Of a stretch of DNA of 64,000 bases, positions 17,896 through 26,158 are shown piece by piece. Position 1 is the stretch's first letter, and each line of letters begins with the position of its first letter. The notes beneath the pieces were generated by a model that saw only the letters and a list, made by a program, of their open reading frames with translations, ran no database searches and had not been told where the DNA came from. A program made the position numbers and the translations under genes. This DNA is from Paenibacillus lacisoli. Lineage in GTDB: Bacteria; Bacillota; Bacilli; Paenibacillales; Paenibacillaceae. Location of the stretch: assembly GCF_030580655.1 (NCBI RefSeq), contig NZ_JAUQTB010000011.1, positions 62,001 through 126,000 on the forward strand, in the 5' to 3' direction.

Positions 17896-18363
17896 CTACA
17901 CGAGGGCTGCGGCCTGCTTGATTCGCTGGATCTGCCCCAGATGATTCTGAACATGGCGTGTGAATGCGGCCACAATATCGGATACACTCACTCGCTCGCC
18001 TTTGCTGTTCACGCCTGTCTTCGCCAGATCCTCATCGTTAAGCCGCTCCAGCAGTAAACGGTTGTAGTGAAGGATTGCACGAAAGGCGTTCAGTATTTCG
18101 TTGGCATTTCCCTCGTTTGAATACTGACCGCTCACCCAGGCGTCCTGAGCAAAGACCGGAAGAACAGCCTGTGTACCGGCCAGAATGTCCCTGATTCGAA
18201 ACGAAATGACCAGGCTGTGATCAACCAGATGAGACAGCACCTCCTGTATACTCCAGATCTCAGAGGACTGCTTCCATTTAAGTTCAGCATCACCGAGATC
18301 CCGGACTGCTTCCCGCAGCTGGGTATACGTATATACAAAGGACTCTATCGTTATTTGACTCAT
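17896..18363 (-). CDS. DinB family protein
   Basis: This 155-residue four-helix protein of the DinB/YfiT superfamily shows the histidine metal-site pattern HLVDHS (about 48-53) and a C-terminal HVQNHLGQI (about 138-146). Superfamily members include thiol-dependent S-transferases and isomerases. The ATG at 18361-18363 is chosen because AAGGAG lies nine bases upstream, although the frame opens 11 codons earlier. The gene sits between the amine oxidase-like and monooxygenase genes of the S-cysteine-type operon, with about 40-base gaps. It is an unusual member compared with the B. subtilis operons. Its role is unknown; handling of a thiol product is a guess. Confidence 0.8.
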   Translation of the reverse strand: MSQITIESFVYTYTQLREAVRDLGDAELKWKQSSEIWSIQEVLSHLVDHSLVISFRIRDILAGTQAVLPVFAQDAWVSGQYSNEGNANEILNAFRAILHYNRLLLERLNDEDLAKTGVNSKGERVSVSDIVAAFTRHVQNHLGQIQRIKQAAALV

Positions 18364-18398
18364 CCGACGCATCTCCTTTCCATTGGATAACCTCAAAA

Positions 18399-19550
18399 CT
18401 ATAGGATTGAACTCGAGTCGGCAAAACGATGCAATGAAAACGGGCTCAGATCCACATCAGACTGACCTGTGAGAGCTAGATCAGCCAATATCGTTCCAAT
18501 GACACTCGCAAACTTGAAACCATGCCCCGAGAAACCGCCCGCAATCCAAATGGAATCGTGCTGCGGATGACGGTCGATGATAAAATCTTCGTCTGGTGTC
18601 ATTTCGTATTTACAGACAGACCCTATATTCAGCTTGCCTGCAGCAGCAGGGATATACCGTTCAAGTATTTCTCGCAAATCTCTTTCATCTTCTGGCCAGG
18701 CTCCGAATGACAGCAGCGGCTCCCCAGGTACCCAGGGCACCCCTGTATCATGCCGGCCAATTTTCAATCCTGCACCGGTCGTATCCGGGAAACCGTAATA
18801 CATTCCTTCCTTGGTGTGCAGGGTGAATCCCGGGAATCGTCCTGCTTTTACATCGGGTGATGCACTGTTGAACCAGCCCACCGTCTTACGGACCGCACGG
18901 ATCGGCAGATCGAGCATATCGGAAATTGCCCCGTACCAGGCACCGGCTGTCACAACGATGCGGGCTGCGTAGAACGTGCCCTGGCTGGTCAGAACGGCAG
19001 AACCTTTCGCTCCTGGGCATATCCTCTCCACCCTAGTATGTGTCAGCAGATCGGCTCCCCGTGCCAGAGCCAATTCCCGCAAAGAGCGAAGGCACTTCTC
19101 GCTGTAGAGAATACCCGCAGCTGGCTCGTACATGCCTTCGAATGAATCCGGAATCTGCCAAGCGGGCCATCTCCTGCGGATTTCATCCGCATTCAGCCTT
19201 TGAGCGTTCATACCATTAGCCTGGGCCTGTGTAATGCGATCCTCGAATGAGCTGATATTCCGGTCAGCAATATTCAATACACCGCACGGATACAACAGTG
19301 TACTCTCTGTTAAATCTTCGATCTCGGTCCAGAGACGATGTGCCAGAGCGGCCAGCCGGCTATACACCGGATCACCGCTGTAGGCATGGCGGATCAATCG
19401 TGTCTCCCCATGGTGGCTGCCTTCGGTATGAGGAGGACCAAAGGCGTCGATTAGCAGTATCTTGACGCCCCGCTTCGCCAGCTCGTAACCTGCACTCATC
19501 CCCATTGAACCCGCACCCACCACAATGACATCATAGGTGCTGCCTGCTAT
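18399..19550 (-). CDS. FAD-dependent amine oxidase, MTOX/monomeric sarcosine oxidase-like, with probable ATA start
   Basis: This roughly 383-residue flavoenzyme resembles N-methyl-L-tryptophan oxidase and monomeric sarcosine oxidase, which oxidise N-methyl amino acids. It shows VVGAGSMGMSAGYELAKRG near the N-terminus and SHHGETRLIRHAY, the SHG..R active-site segment. The segment VCKYEMTPDEDF holds the cysteine that binds FAD covalently in MSOX, and a C-terminal GGFSGHGFK follows. A strong AGAAGGAGG (19568-19560) is nine bases before an ATA codon (19550-19548) at the expected N-terminus. The only canonical in-frame start is a TTG at 19607 with no ribosome binding site. The gene overlaps the end of the upstream M20 gene by 20 bases. 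Confidence 0.8.
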   Translation of the reverse strand: MAGSTYDVIVVGAGSMGMSAGYELAKRGVKILLIDAFGPPHTEGSHHGETRLIRHAYSGDPVYSRLAALAHRLWTEIEDLTESTLLYPCGVLNIADRNISSFEDRITQAQANGMNAQRLNADEIRRRWPAWQIPDSFEGMYEPAAGILYSEKCLRSLRELALARGADLLTHTRVERICPGAKGSAVLTSQGTFYAARIVVTAGAWYGAISDMLDLPIRAVRKTVGWFNSASPDVKAGRFPGFTLHTKEGMYYGFPDTTGAGLKIGRHDTGVPWVPGEPLLSFGAWPEDERDLREILERYIPAAAGKLNIGSVCKYEMTPDEDFIIDRHPQHDSIWIAGGFSGHGFKFASVIGTILADLALTGQSDVDLSPFSLHRFADSSSIL

Positions 19551-20697
19551 AAGGAAGCACCTCCTTCTTCTGCAGTTGTGCCAGCGCGAGTTCCGCCAGC
19601 TGCTCAAAAAAATGAATACTCACTTCGATAGCCCGCTCGTCGATGTTAAAGGCAGGGTGATGCCATTCCTGCGGGCCATCCGTACCCATAAAGACGAACA
19701 GCCCGGGCACGTGACGCTGATATACTGCAAAATCTTCACCTGCCGGGGAAGGTGCCGCTTCGATATGACGGTAGCCGGTTAATTCAGCTGCACGTCTTCC
19801 AAGCGCCGCAAGCGCCGCATCGTTCTGGACCGATGGTGGTCCTTCGATCCACCGCACAGCTGCCTTGACTCCCAGGGCAGCTGCGACCCCCTCAGCAACC
19901 TGCCGGAACCGGTTAAGGATGGTAACGCGAACATCATCGTCTAAGGTCCGGATGGTTCCTTCAAGCTGGGCCGAATCAGGAATCACATTCCATGTTGTGC
20001 CGCTAAGCAGCTTGGTCACACTGATGACAGCACTGTCCAGCGAACCGACATTGCGGCTGACCACGGTCTGCAGTGCGGTAATGATATGAGCGGCTGCAAC
20101 CACAGGATCAGCTCCCGCCTCCGGTACAGCTGCATGTGTCCCCCTGCCTTGGACATCGACTATAAATCCATCTGCAGCCGCCATCAATGGCCCTTCCTTA
20201 ATGCCTATCGTTCCTACCGGCAGATCAGGCTTGTTGTGCATACCGAAAATGGCAGTTACCCCTTCTAACGCTCCGCTTTCAATGACCGCTTTAGCACCTT
20301 CCGCCTTCTCTTCAGCAGGCTGGAAGATAAACCGGATGGTTCCTTTCAGATTTCGCTCCTTGGCTTTGAGCGCATATGCCGTGCCAATAAGGGAGGCTGT
20401 GTGAAAGTCATGTCCGCAGGCATGCATTTGTCCTGGCAATCTGGATGCATACGGCAATCCGGTCTCTTCCTGAATGGGCAGCGCATCAATATCAGCCCGG
20501 ATCGCAATAACGGGTCCGTCAAGGAACCCCCCAACCTCAGCAACCACCCCTGTGTGAAGGGGGTAGTGAACGAGACGGATTTCTGCCTCCTCCAGCCAGC
20601 GGCGGATCCGGCCGGTTGTCTCCAGCTCTTCATGAGACAGCTCCGGATATTGATGAAGCTCCCTTCGCATTTCTACGAATCGTGTAAACTCTGACAT
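19531..20697 (-). CDS. M20 family N-acyl-amino acid amidohydrolase, SndA (YtnL)/YxeP-like
   Basis: This 388-residue metallo-deacylase removes acyl groups, usually acetyl, from amino acids. It shows the M20 metal-binding pattern HACGHDFHTAS (about 95-105), FQPAEEKAEGA with the catalytic glutamate pair (about 128-138), FGMHNKPDLPVG (about 155-166) and a late AGEDFAVYQ. The ATG at 20695-20697 is preferred because GGAGG lies five bases upstream, four codons inside the longest frame. In B. subtilis YtnL and YxeP deacetylate N-acetylcysteine derivatives after monooxygenation. The position here, between a CmoO-like protein and an amine oxidase, fits the same step. Confidence 0.88.
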   Translation of the reverse strand: MSEFTRFVEMRRELHQYPELSHEELETTGRIRRWLEEAEIRLVHYPLHTGVVAEVGGFLDGPVIAIRADIDALPIQEETGLPYASRLPGQMHACGHDFHTASLIGTAYALKAKERNLKGTIRFIFQPAEEKAEGAKAVIESGALEGVTAIFGMHNKPDLPVGTIGIKEGPLMAAADGFIVDVQGRGTHAAVPEAGADPVVAAAHIITALQTVVSRNVGSLDSAVISVTKLLSGTTWNVIPDSAQLEGTIRTLDDDVRVTILNRFRQVAEGVAAALGVKAAVRWIEGPPSVQNDAALAALGRRAAELTGYRHIEAAPSPAGEDFAVYQRHVPGLFVFMGTDGPQEWHHPAFNIDERAIEVSIHFFEQLAELALAQLQKKEVLPYSRQHL

Positions 20698-20730
20698 ATC
20701 TGCCTCCATTCTCCCGGATTAACAGCCGGT

Positions 20731-21747
20731 TTAAGCCTCAGCTGGTATCTCTGATAAAGCTTCGTTCAATAATTCATAGGAGCGGACCCGCTGACTGAAG
20801 GAGGCAATATTGCTAGTGACAATAAATTCATGGATGCCCGAGCGTTCATGCAACTGCAGCAGCTTGGCGCGAACGCGCTCTTTGGTCCCTTTGATGACAT
20901 ACGGCTCCTGCTCCTCGATCCGGTAATCCTCACCGGACTGTCTGCCGTATTCCTCTGCGGATTCAATTGATCCCAGAGTAACCGACCGGCCGCTGGCCAG
21001 ATGAACCTTGATGATCTTATTGCTTCCTCCCAGCTGCTCTGCCTCTTCCTTCGTCTCACCAACAAAGACGGATAACGCAAGAATAACTTCCGGTTCTCTG
21101 CCTCGAGAGCGGTCAAAACGTTCTCGATAAGCTTCTATCGCTTCAAGTGCAGCCTCTTCATCCCCGTTAATGAATAAGGAGAATACATAAGGGATGGCAA
21201 GCCTGGCTGCAGTCTCTGCGCTGTCCCTGCTGGCGCCAAGCAGATACAGCTGCGGGGGAACAACAGGAAGAGGGGCTGCCCGCAGGCCATACAGCGGGTC
21301 TGTATCTTCAAGTGAATCCTCAAGATATTGACTCAGCTCGATAAGCTTATCATCCAGCGCCGCCCCATCTGTACGTCCTCGCTGCAGCGCTTGCGTACTG
21401 CGCGGCAGCCCGCCGGGCGCCCGCCCGATCCCGAGATCCACACGTCCAGGCGCCAGATTTGCCAATACATGAAAATTCTCCGCAACTTTATATGGACTGT
21501 AATGCTGGAGCATGACGCCTCCGGATCCGATACGTATGCGGTTAGTTTGGGCCAGCAGATAGGAGATCAGTACCTCCGGTGAGGATCCCGCAAGCTGGTC
21601 AGAATCGTGATGCTCGGATACCCAGAAACGTCGAAATCCCAATTCCTCTGCCTTCTGGACGAGCTGAACGGTATGTGCCAAAGCCTCTGCTGGACTTTCT
21701 CCAGGATAAATCGGGCTTTGATCGAGAATGCTGATCGTGATTCCCAT
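20731..21747 (-). CDS. Luciferase-like FMN-dependent oxidoreductase, CmoO (YtmO)/MsnO8-like
   Basis: This 338-residue protein belongs to the short luciferase-like group (MsnO8/YtmO style), beginning ISILDQSPIYPGESPAEAL. Other family marks are RFWVSEHHDSDQLAGSSPEV (about 40-59), IRIGSGGVMLQHYSPYKVAE (about 71-90) and APGRVDLGIGRAPGG (about 98-112). It probably acts with reduced FMN. In B. subtilis the homologous ytmO gene lies in the cysteine-derivative operon beside tcyJKLMN. The ATG is preceded by GGAGGTTAACC, and the gene follows the transporter ATPase by 13 bases. The exact reaction is not established for this group. Confidence 0.87.
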   Translation of the reverse strand: MGITISILDQSPIYPGESPAEALAHTVQLVQKAEELGFRRFWVSEHHDSDQLAGSSPEVLISYLLAQTNRIRIGSGGVMLQHYSPYKVAENFHVLANLAPGRVDLGIGRAPGGLPRSTQALQRGRTDGAALDDKLIELSQYLEDSLEDTDPLYGLRAAPLPVVPPQLYLLGASRDSAETAARLAIPYVFSLFINGDEEAALEAIEAYRERFDRSRGREPEVILALSVFVGETKEEAEQLGGSNKIIKVHLASGRSVTLGSIESAEEYGRQSGEDYRIEEQEPYVIKGTKERVRAKLLQLHERSGIHEFIVTSNIASFSQRVRSYELLNEALSEIPAEA

Positions 21748-21760
21748 AACGGTTAACCTC

Positions 21761-22513
21761 CTATATGCTGTAATTCAGCTCAGGTGTAATGCGTTTCAGA
21801 AACTGGCGGGTTCGCTCTTCACGCGGATGGTTGAACAGCTGGGCTGGCGGACCTTCCTCCACTACGATGCCGCCGTCCATGAACACCACATGATTTGCAA
21901 CATCCCGGGCAAAACCCATTTCATGGGTAACTACAATCATCGTAATACCTTCCTTGGCGATCTTACGGATCACTTCCAGCACCTCCCCTACTAATTCAGG
22001 GTCCAGTGCAGATGTCGGTTCATCAAACAAAATCACTTCCGGTTCCATGGCGAGCGCCCGTGCGATCCCCACCCGCTGCTGCTGACCACCTGACAGCTGG
22101 CTGGGATAGACATCAAGCTTACTCCCCAAACCCACTTTCTCCAGGAGTGCCGCCCCTTTACTACGGGCCTCGTCCTTGGGCAGCTTCTTGACTACCAGCA
22201 GTCCTTCAATGACATTCTCCAGGGCGGTCTTATGACGGAACAAATTATACTGCTGGAAAACCATTGCTGACTTTTGCCGCAGTTCATATACCTGCTTCTT
22301 GCCAGCATGTTTGCAATCCAGCTTGTAGTCACCAATGGTGATTTCACCGTCATTTGGCTTTTCCAGATAGTTGACACAGCGCAGCAGGGTCGTTTTGCCT
22401 GATCCGCTGGGGCCTAATATGACAACAACTTCACCCTTATTCACCGTAAGATCAATCGACTTCAGAACCTGTACCCTGCCAAAAGATTTGGAGATTCCGC
22501 TTAATTTAATCAT
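21761..22513 (-). CDS. Amino-acid ABC transporter ATP-binding protein, TcyN/YxeO-like
   Basis: This 250-residue polar-amino-acid-type ABC ATPase shows Walker A GPSGSGKTT (about 34-42), signature LSGGQQQRVGIARAL (about 139-153), Walker B VILFDEPTSALDPE and the H-loop VVTHEMGFA. Its start overlaps the last bases of the upstream permease gene (ATGA), which shows translational coupling. With two permeases and a binding lipoprotein it forms a complete family-3 importer. Context with sulfur-compound enzymes and similarity in layout to tcyLMN point to cystine or S-substituted cysteines as cargo. Confidence 0.92.
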   Translation of the reverse strand: MIKLSGISKSFGRVQVLKSIDLTVNKGEVVVILGPSGSGKTTLLRCVNYLEKPNDGEITIGDYKLDCKHAGKKQVYELRQKSAMVFQQYNLFRHKTALENVIEGLLVVKKLPKDEARSKGAALLEKVGLGSKLDVYPSQLSGGQQQRVGIARALAMEPEVILFDEPTSALDPELVGEVLEVIRKIAKEGITMIVVTHEMGFARDVANHVVFMDGGIVVEEGPPAQLFNHPREERTRQFLKRITPELNYSI

Positions 22514-23220
22514 GCCACTCCACCCCGGTTGTACAGATTTATACGTTTCTCCAGCAAGGCTGTAATCCGTTCAATGAATAGCGTCAGCCCCCAGAAAATA
22601 ACAGCAGCTGCCAGATAGGCTTCGAAAAATTTCCAATTGGTTGATGCGACGATCTGTGCCTTGGCGTTGATATCTACCACCGATACGGTAAAAGCAAGCG
22701 TAGACCCGTGCAGCATGCCGATGACGGAATTGGACAGATTGGGCAGACTGACCGCAAGCGCCTGTGGAAATACAATGCGTCTTAACGCCTGCCAGGATGT
22801 CATGCCTAACGCCTGTGCTGCCTCCATTTGCCCTCGATCAACGGCTAATAGACCGGATCGGATGACCTCTGACATATAAGCTCCCGCCGTGATGGAGAAG
22901 GAGATAAAAGCAAAGGTGATCATTGGAATAGAAGCAGACCGGAAACCCCAATGAAACTGGGCCGATAACGCATCTATAATTAAGGGGAGTCCAAAGTAAA
23001 TTAACAGCAAATGTGTCAGCATGGGCGTTCCGCGGATGAAGGTCACATAGGCGGAAGCAATCTGGCTCAGCACAGGAATCCGGTGCATTCGAATGAGTGC
23101 AACGATCAGTCCGATCATGAAACCTGCAGCCACCGACACTGCTGTAATCATCAGAGTGGTAGGTATCGCAGATAATAAGGACACGAAGGCGGTCCAGATG
23201 AATGATGGATCGATTTTCAC
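22510..23220 (-). CDS. Amino-acid ABC transporter permease, TcyM/YxeN-like
   Basis: This 236-residue integral membrane permease of the His/Glu/Gln family has about five hydrophobic segments. The family loop reads EAAQALGMTSWQALRRIVFPQALAVSLP (at about residues 133-160), with the EAA motif that contacts the ATPase. VTFIRGTPMLTHLLLIYFGLP near 57-77 is also typical. Both gene ends overlap neighbours by four bases, so translation is coupled across the transporter genes. It is paralogous to the upstream permease and probably forms a heterodimer with it. Confidence 0.9.
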   Translation of the reverse strand: MKIDPSFIWTAFVSLLSAIPTTLMITAVSVAAGFMIGLIVALIRMHRIPVLSQIASAYVTFIRGTPMLTHLLLIYFGLPLIIDALSAQFHWGFRSASIPMITFAFISFSITAGAYMSEVIRSGLLAVDRGQMEAAQALGMTSWQALRRIVFPQALAVSLPNLSNSVIGMLHGSTLAFTVSVVDINAKAQIVASTNWKFFEAYLAAAVIFWGLTLFIERITALLEKRINLYNRGGVA

Positions 23221-24002
23221 AGTTCGGCCCCTCCCTTATCAGCTCTGACGCCGGCAAGCAGACGGCGATACGAGGTTTTTTTATTCAACAAAAAAGTGCG
23301 TTTAACCGTTGTTTGACGTAATTCATGTTTCAGGAGCCGCCGCTCTGCCACAAGCATAAGCTTCTCCAGTGCAAAGCTGACTGCCAGATAAATGAATGCG
23401 AGCGCAAGATAAGCTTCTATAAAATGCTGGGTAATCCCACCGAGTGTCTGAGCTTTGCCGGTCAACTCCATTACACCGAGTGTAAATGCGAGAGACGTAT
23501 CCTTCAGCAGCGCAATGACCATGTTGGATACAACGGGTACGGCAATCGCCAGTGCTTGCGGAAGTACAATCCTGCTGAAAGCCTGGTAACCCTTCATGCC
23601 CATGGCATAAGCCGCCTCCACTTGTCCGCGATCCACCGCTGCGACCGAGGAGCGGATCGTCTCCGACATAAACGCCCCCGTATTGAGTCCATACGTCAAA
23701 ATAACGAAGAACAGGACCGATGCTTTGGAGATATCCAAGCCGAATGTGTTGAGGATTTCCGGCAGACCATAGTAGAACAAGAACAGCTGAATCAGAATCG
23801 GCGTTCCCCGGAAGAAAGATACATAAACACTGGATAAGGTATTTAACACCGGGATTTTATACAGACGGGGTAGCGCAATTAGAAAGCCGGCGGCGATGCC
23901 CAGCAGTAAGGAACCGGCAACAATACCGAGCGTTGTACCCAGCGTGGACAGCAGCTTGGGCAGAAAACGGAGCAGTTCCGAGAAATCAAAGGGTGCGCCC
24001 AT
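23217..24002 (-). CDS. Amino-acid ABC transporter permease, TcyL-like
   Basis: This 261-residue permease is of the same family as the next gene. Marks are YVSFFRGTPILIQLFLFYYGLP (about 57-78), the ATPase-contact loop VEAAYAMGMKGYQAFSRIVLPQAL (about 131-154), and a polar C-terminal tail of about 40 residues rich in Lys/Arg. It follows the binding-protein gene by 32 bases and overlaps the next permease gene by four. The amino-acid cargo is inferred from the operon, not from the permease itself. Confidence 0.9.
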   Translation of the reverse strand: MGAPFDFSELLRFLPKLLSTLGTTLGIVAGSLLLGIAAGFLIALPRLYKIPVLNTLSSVYVSFFRGTPILIQLFLFYYGLPEILNTFGLDISKASVLFFVILTYGLNTGAFMSETIRSSVAAVDRGQVEAAYAMGMKGYQAFSRIVLPQALAIAVPVVSNMVIALLKDTSLAFTLGVMELTGKAQTLGGITQHFIEAYLALAFIYLAVSFALEKLMLVAERRLLKHELRQTTVKRTFLLNKKTSYRRLLAGVRADKGGAEL

Positions 24003-24034
24003 CAGCTCTTTCTCCTTTCCAGATGTAAATGGTT

Positions 24035-24865
24035 CTACTTGCTGGATTCAGTGAAATCATCTCCCAGCCATTCCTTGCTCAGCTTGGCTAAAGTACCGTC
24101 TTTCTTAAGTTCCTGGAGAGCACCGTCTACGGCATCAGCCAGTTTCTGTTCTTCCGGATCATTCTTGCGGAGCACGAACAGGATATCGGCCTCAGACAGT
24201 GCATCACCGGTCGTTTTCAGTTTTCCCTGCGGGTCAATAAGCGAAAGGGTGAAGTCTGCGCCCAGGGTAGCGTCTACCCGTCCGCTGGTAATCTGGCTGA
24301 CCGTGTCGTTAGCCGCTCCGTTCTGATAGACGATCTGAATGGCATTTCCGTTCTCTTTGTTGTAGTTCTCCAGGATTTGTGCCTGAGCACTCGTGGCGCT
24401 GGTGAGCACTTTTTTACCCTTCAGATCATCCAATGACTGGATAGAGTTGTTGTCCTTGGCCACAATAATTTTGTTTTTCCAATGGGCGTAAGGTTCTTTA
24501 TTAAACAAGTATTTCTCCGTTCGCTCCGGATTTTTCTCCATTTCGTGAGCCACCAGATCAATTTTCTTCGTCTCCAGGCTCAGCAGCAGATTGGAGAACT
24601 CCTGTGTCTGAATGTCAAACTCATACTGTGGAAGCCGGTTATCGATCTCCTTAATAAGTTCTACATCGAAGCCCGTCAGCTTTCCGTTCTCATCAATGAA
24701 GCAGACCTTCGGAAAGCTGGTTCCTGTTCCAATAACCACCTTCTGTACTTTACTGCTATCTGCATTCGCTGTTGAACTGCCGGATGCTGTGGTTTTCTGG
24801 TCCGATCCGCAGCCAGCAATGATCCCTGCCAACAATATAACAGCCAAACTCCATGTTTTTTTCAT
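24035..24865 (-). CDS. Amino-acid ABC transporter substrate-binding lipoprotein, TcyJ/TcyK/YxeM-like
   Basis: This 276-residue family-3 extracellular binding protein would capture the cargo for the importer. The signal is MKKTWSLAVILLAGIIAGC, with the lipobox cysteine at residue 19. Mature motifs are GFDVELIKEI (about 67-76), VAHEMEKNPERTEKYLFNKEPY (positions about 105-126) and DLKGKKVLTSATSAQ near 147-161. The ATG at 24863-24865 is chosen because GGGGAG lies six bases before it; the frame opens 17 codons earlier. It is the first structural gene of the block, with a regulated promoter region upstream. Confidence 0.9.
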   Translation of the reverse strand: MKKTWSLAVILLAGIIAGCGSDQKTTASGSSTANADSSKVQKVVIGTGTSFPKVCFIDENGKLTGFDVELIKEIDNRLPQYEFDIQTQEFSNLLLSLETKKIDLVAHEMEKNPERTEKYLFNKEPYAHWKNKIIVAKDNNSIQSLDDLKGKKVLTSATSAQAQILENYNKENGNAIQIVYQNGAANDTVSQITSGRVDATLGADFTLSLIDPQGKLKTTGDALSEADILFVLRKNDPEEQKLADAVDGALQELKKDGTLAKLSKEWLGDDFTESSK

Positions 24866-24898
24866 CACGAACTCCCCTTTCTCTTCTCCAACCTTAAT

Positions 24899-24927
24899 TT
24901 TATAATTCCCATCCATTTAGTGAGGAT
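24899..24927 (-). promoter_or_regulatory. Promoter of the S-cysteine-type operon with CymR-like operator
   Basis: On the minus strand TATAAA (24904-24899) is a likely -10, with no good -35, which suits an activator-dependent promoter. Bases 24905-24927 (ATTCCCATCCA, TT, TAGTGAGGAT) form an imperfect palindrome that covers the -35 region. Similar sequences stand at 25947, 26086, 38163 and 4462. A repressor bound here would block the promoter. Confidence 0.5.
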
Positions 24928-24968
24928 TATGTTGAGATTTACTTTACCGCGAAATGAGCCGAGCGTCT

Positions 24969-24985
24969 AATAGAGTTTTTCTATT
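24969..24985. promoter_or_regulatory. Candidate LysR-type activator box
   Basis: AATAGA-GTTTT-TCTATT is a perfect 6-base inverted repeat with T-N11-A character. It lies about 70 bases upstream of the likely -10 of the importer operon and directly after the LysR gene. It is a plausible binding site for the neighbouring LysR protein. Confidence 0.45.
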
Positions 24986-25039
24986 TGAGATTGGTTTATT
25001 TCAATGGGATTAGCTTTTATAGAGCCTGCGATATCCGGT

Positions 25040-25918
25040 TTAATGCTGAAGCTGCATCCCGAGATCAAGCAGGGCTGTCAAGTAATCCGCGTTCTCTCCC
25101 CGCAGGGATATTAAGCTGCTCTGCAGAGAGATACCGGCGGTTTCAATAATATCTACAGGAACGAGTCTCCCCTGCTCAACTTCCTCTCTGACACTGAGTC
25201 CCGGCAAAAAGCAGATACCTGCCCGGCCCAATACAAGCTTCTTCGCAGTTTCCGCATTATCAACGTGATACACGATATGGGGCGGCATATCCAGACTCTC
25301 AAACACCCGGTGAATCCTCAGCCAATCCAGAGATCCGCATTCAAAAAAGACCAGATTCTCGTTACGTAATTCCCTGATGGATGCTCTGCCTTGCCCGGCC
25401 AGAGGGTGATCCTGATAGACATACAAGCGAATGGGGTCTTCATAAAAGGGATAAGACTGAAAAGATGGATGAATCAGTTTGCGTACAAAAGCCAATTCGA
25501 TTTCCTTCGCATTGAGCATCCGGGCAATCTCATCTGTAGGAGCAGTCGTTAATTTGAACTTGATGTTCGGATACTTCTGGTTCAGTCTTACCAGTAGTTC
25601 CGGCATCAGGTAGTTAGATACGGATACCGTACTCCCAATTCGCAGCACTTGGGCAACTGCTTTTTTGGAATGGAGATGCAGTTTCCCTTTCTGGTAGGTC
25701 TGGAGGATCTGCTGGGCATACGGCAGGAATTGTCTTCCCTTCTCCGTGAGGTCAATCTGTTTACCCAAACGGTCGAATAATCGGCAGTCCAGCTCCCGTT
25801 CCAAAGACTGAATTCTCGCTGTCACGGTAGGCTGGGTCAGGAATAAGACGTCGGCTGCCTTGTTAAAGCTGCCATAATGGTTAATGTAGACAAATGCCTC
25901 AATATTCTGGATGTTCAC
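25040..25918 (-). CDS. LysR family regulator, YtlI/CysL-like
   Basis: This 292-residue LysR-type regulator has an N-terminal winged helix (NIEAFVYINHYGSFNKAADV, TQPTVTARIQSLERELDCRL) and a C-terminal inducer-binding domain. The GTG start at 25916-25918 has GGAGGTGGCCC upstream. It lies directly upstream of, and in the same direction as, the importer operon. In B. subtilis the LysR protein YtlI activates the adjacent ytm operon, which has a similar gene set, so activation of this block is the best guess. A CymR-like site lies 29-51 bases before its start codon, so the regulator itself may be sulfur-controlled. Confidence 0.87.
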   Translation of the reverse strand: MNIQNIEAFVYINHYGSFNKAADVLFLTQPTVTARIQSLERELDCRLFDRLGKQIDLTEKGRQFLPYAQQILQTYQKGKLHLHSKKAVAQVLRIGSTVSVSNYLMPELLVRLNQKYPNIKFKLTTAPTDEIARMLNAKEIELAFVRKLIHPSFQSYPFYEDPIRLYVYQDHPLAGQGRASIRELRNENLVFFECGSLDWLRIHRVFESLDMPPHIVYHVDNAETAKKLVLGRAGICFLPGLSVREEVEQGRLVPVDIIETAGISLQSSLISLRGENADYLTALLDLGMQLQH

Positions 25919-25946
25919 AGGGCCACCTCCGTATGTAATCTATATA

Positions 25947-25969
25947 ATTCCTATGAATTTAGATGGTTT
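25947..25969. promoter_or_regulatory. CymR-like operator upstream of the LysR gene
   Basis: ATTCCTATGAATTTAGATGG followed by TTT aligns with the copies at 24905 and 26086 and shares ATTCCYAT and WTAG-N-TGG. It overlaps AT-rich promoter-like sequence 29 bases before the GTG start. Confidence 0.5.
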
Positions 25970-26085
25970 TATTGGCGCGGCATGTCTCTAAATTATATCC
26001 ATCTTAGTTACGAAGCCGTTTTCTTGTCAATTTAAATTATGCAGAGCCACTTATAGATTTTCTTAATACTTCAATTATTTTTTTA

Positions 26086-26122
26086 ATTTCCCATGTGTTT
26101 AGTTGGTATTTGATGATATACT
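26086..26122 (+). promoter_or_regulatory. Promoter of the GNAT gene with CymR-like operator
   Basis: TATACT at 26117-26122 with TG one base before it forms an extended -10 element. Bases 26086-26109 (ATTTCCCATGTGTTTAGTTG followed by GTAT) are the third copy of the shared motif in this divergent region and cover the -35 position. The leader to the ATG at 26159 would be about 30 bases. Confidence 0.5.
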
Positions 26123-26158
26123 GACCAGCATGAAGATCCCGTATAGGAGGAATAAAAG

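Noticed and set aside
19551..19607. TTG at 19607 as the start of the amine oxidase gene
   Set aside because: No ribosome binding site precedes it. The extra residues (arginine-rich, no family match) come from the frame-shadow of the upstream M20 gene. A strong site points to the ATA at 19550.
24969..24985. The AATAGA/TCTATT dyad as a terminator of the LysR gene
   Set aside because: The stem is short and AT-only apart from one pair, and no T run follows on the minus strand. Its place upstream of the importer promoter suits an activator site better.
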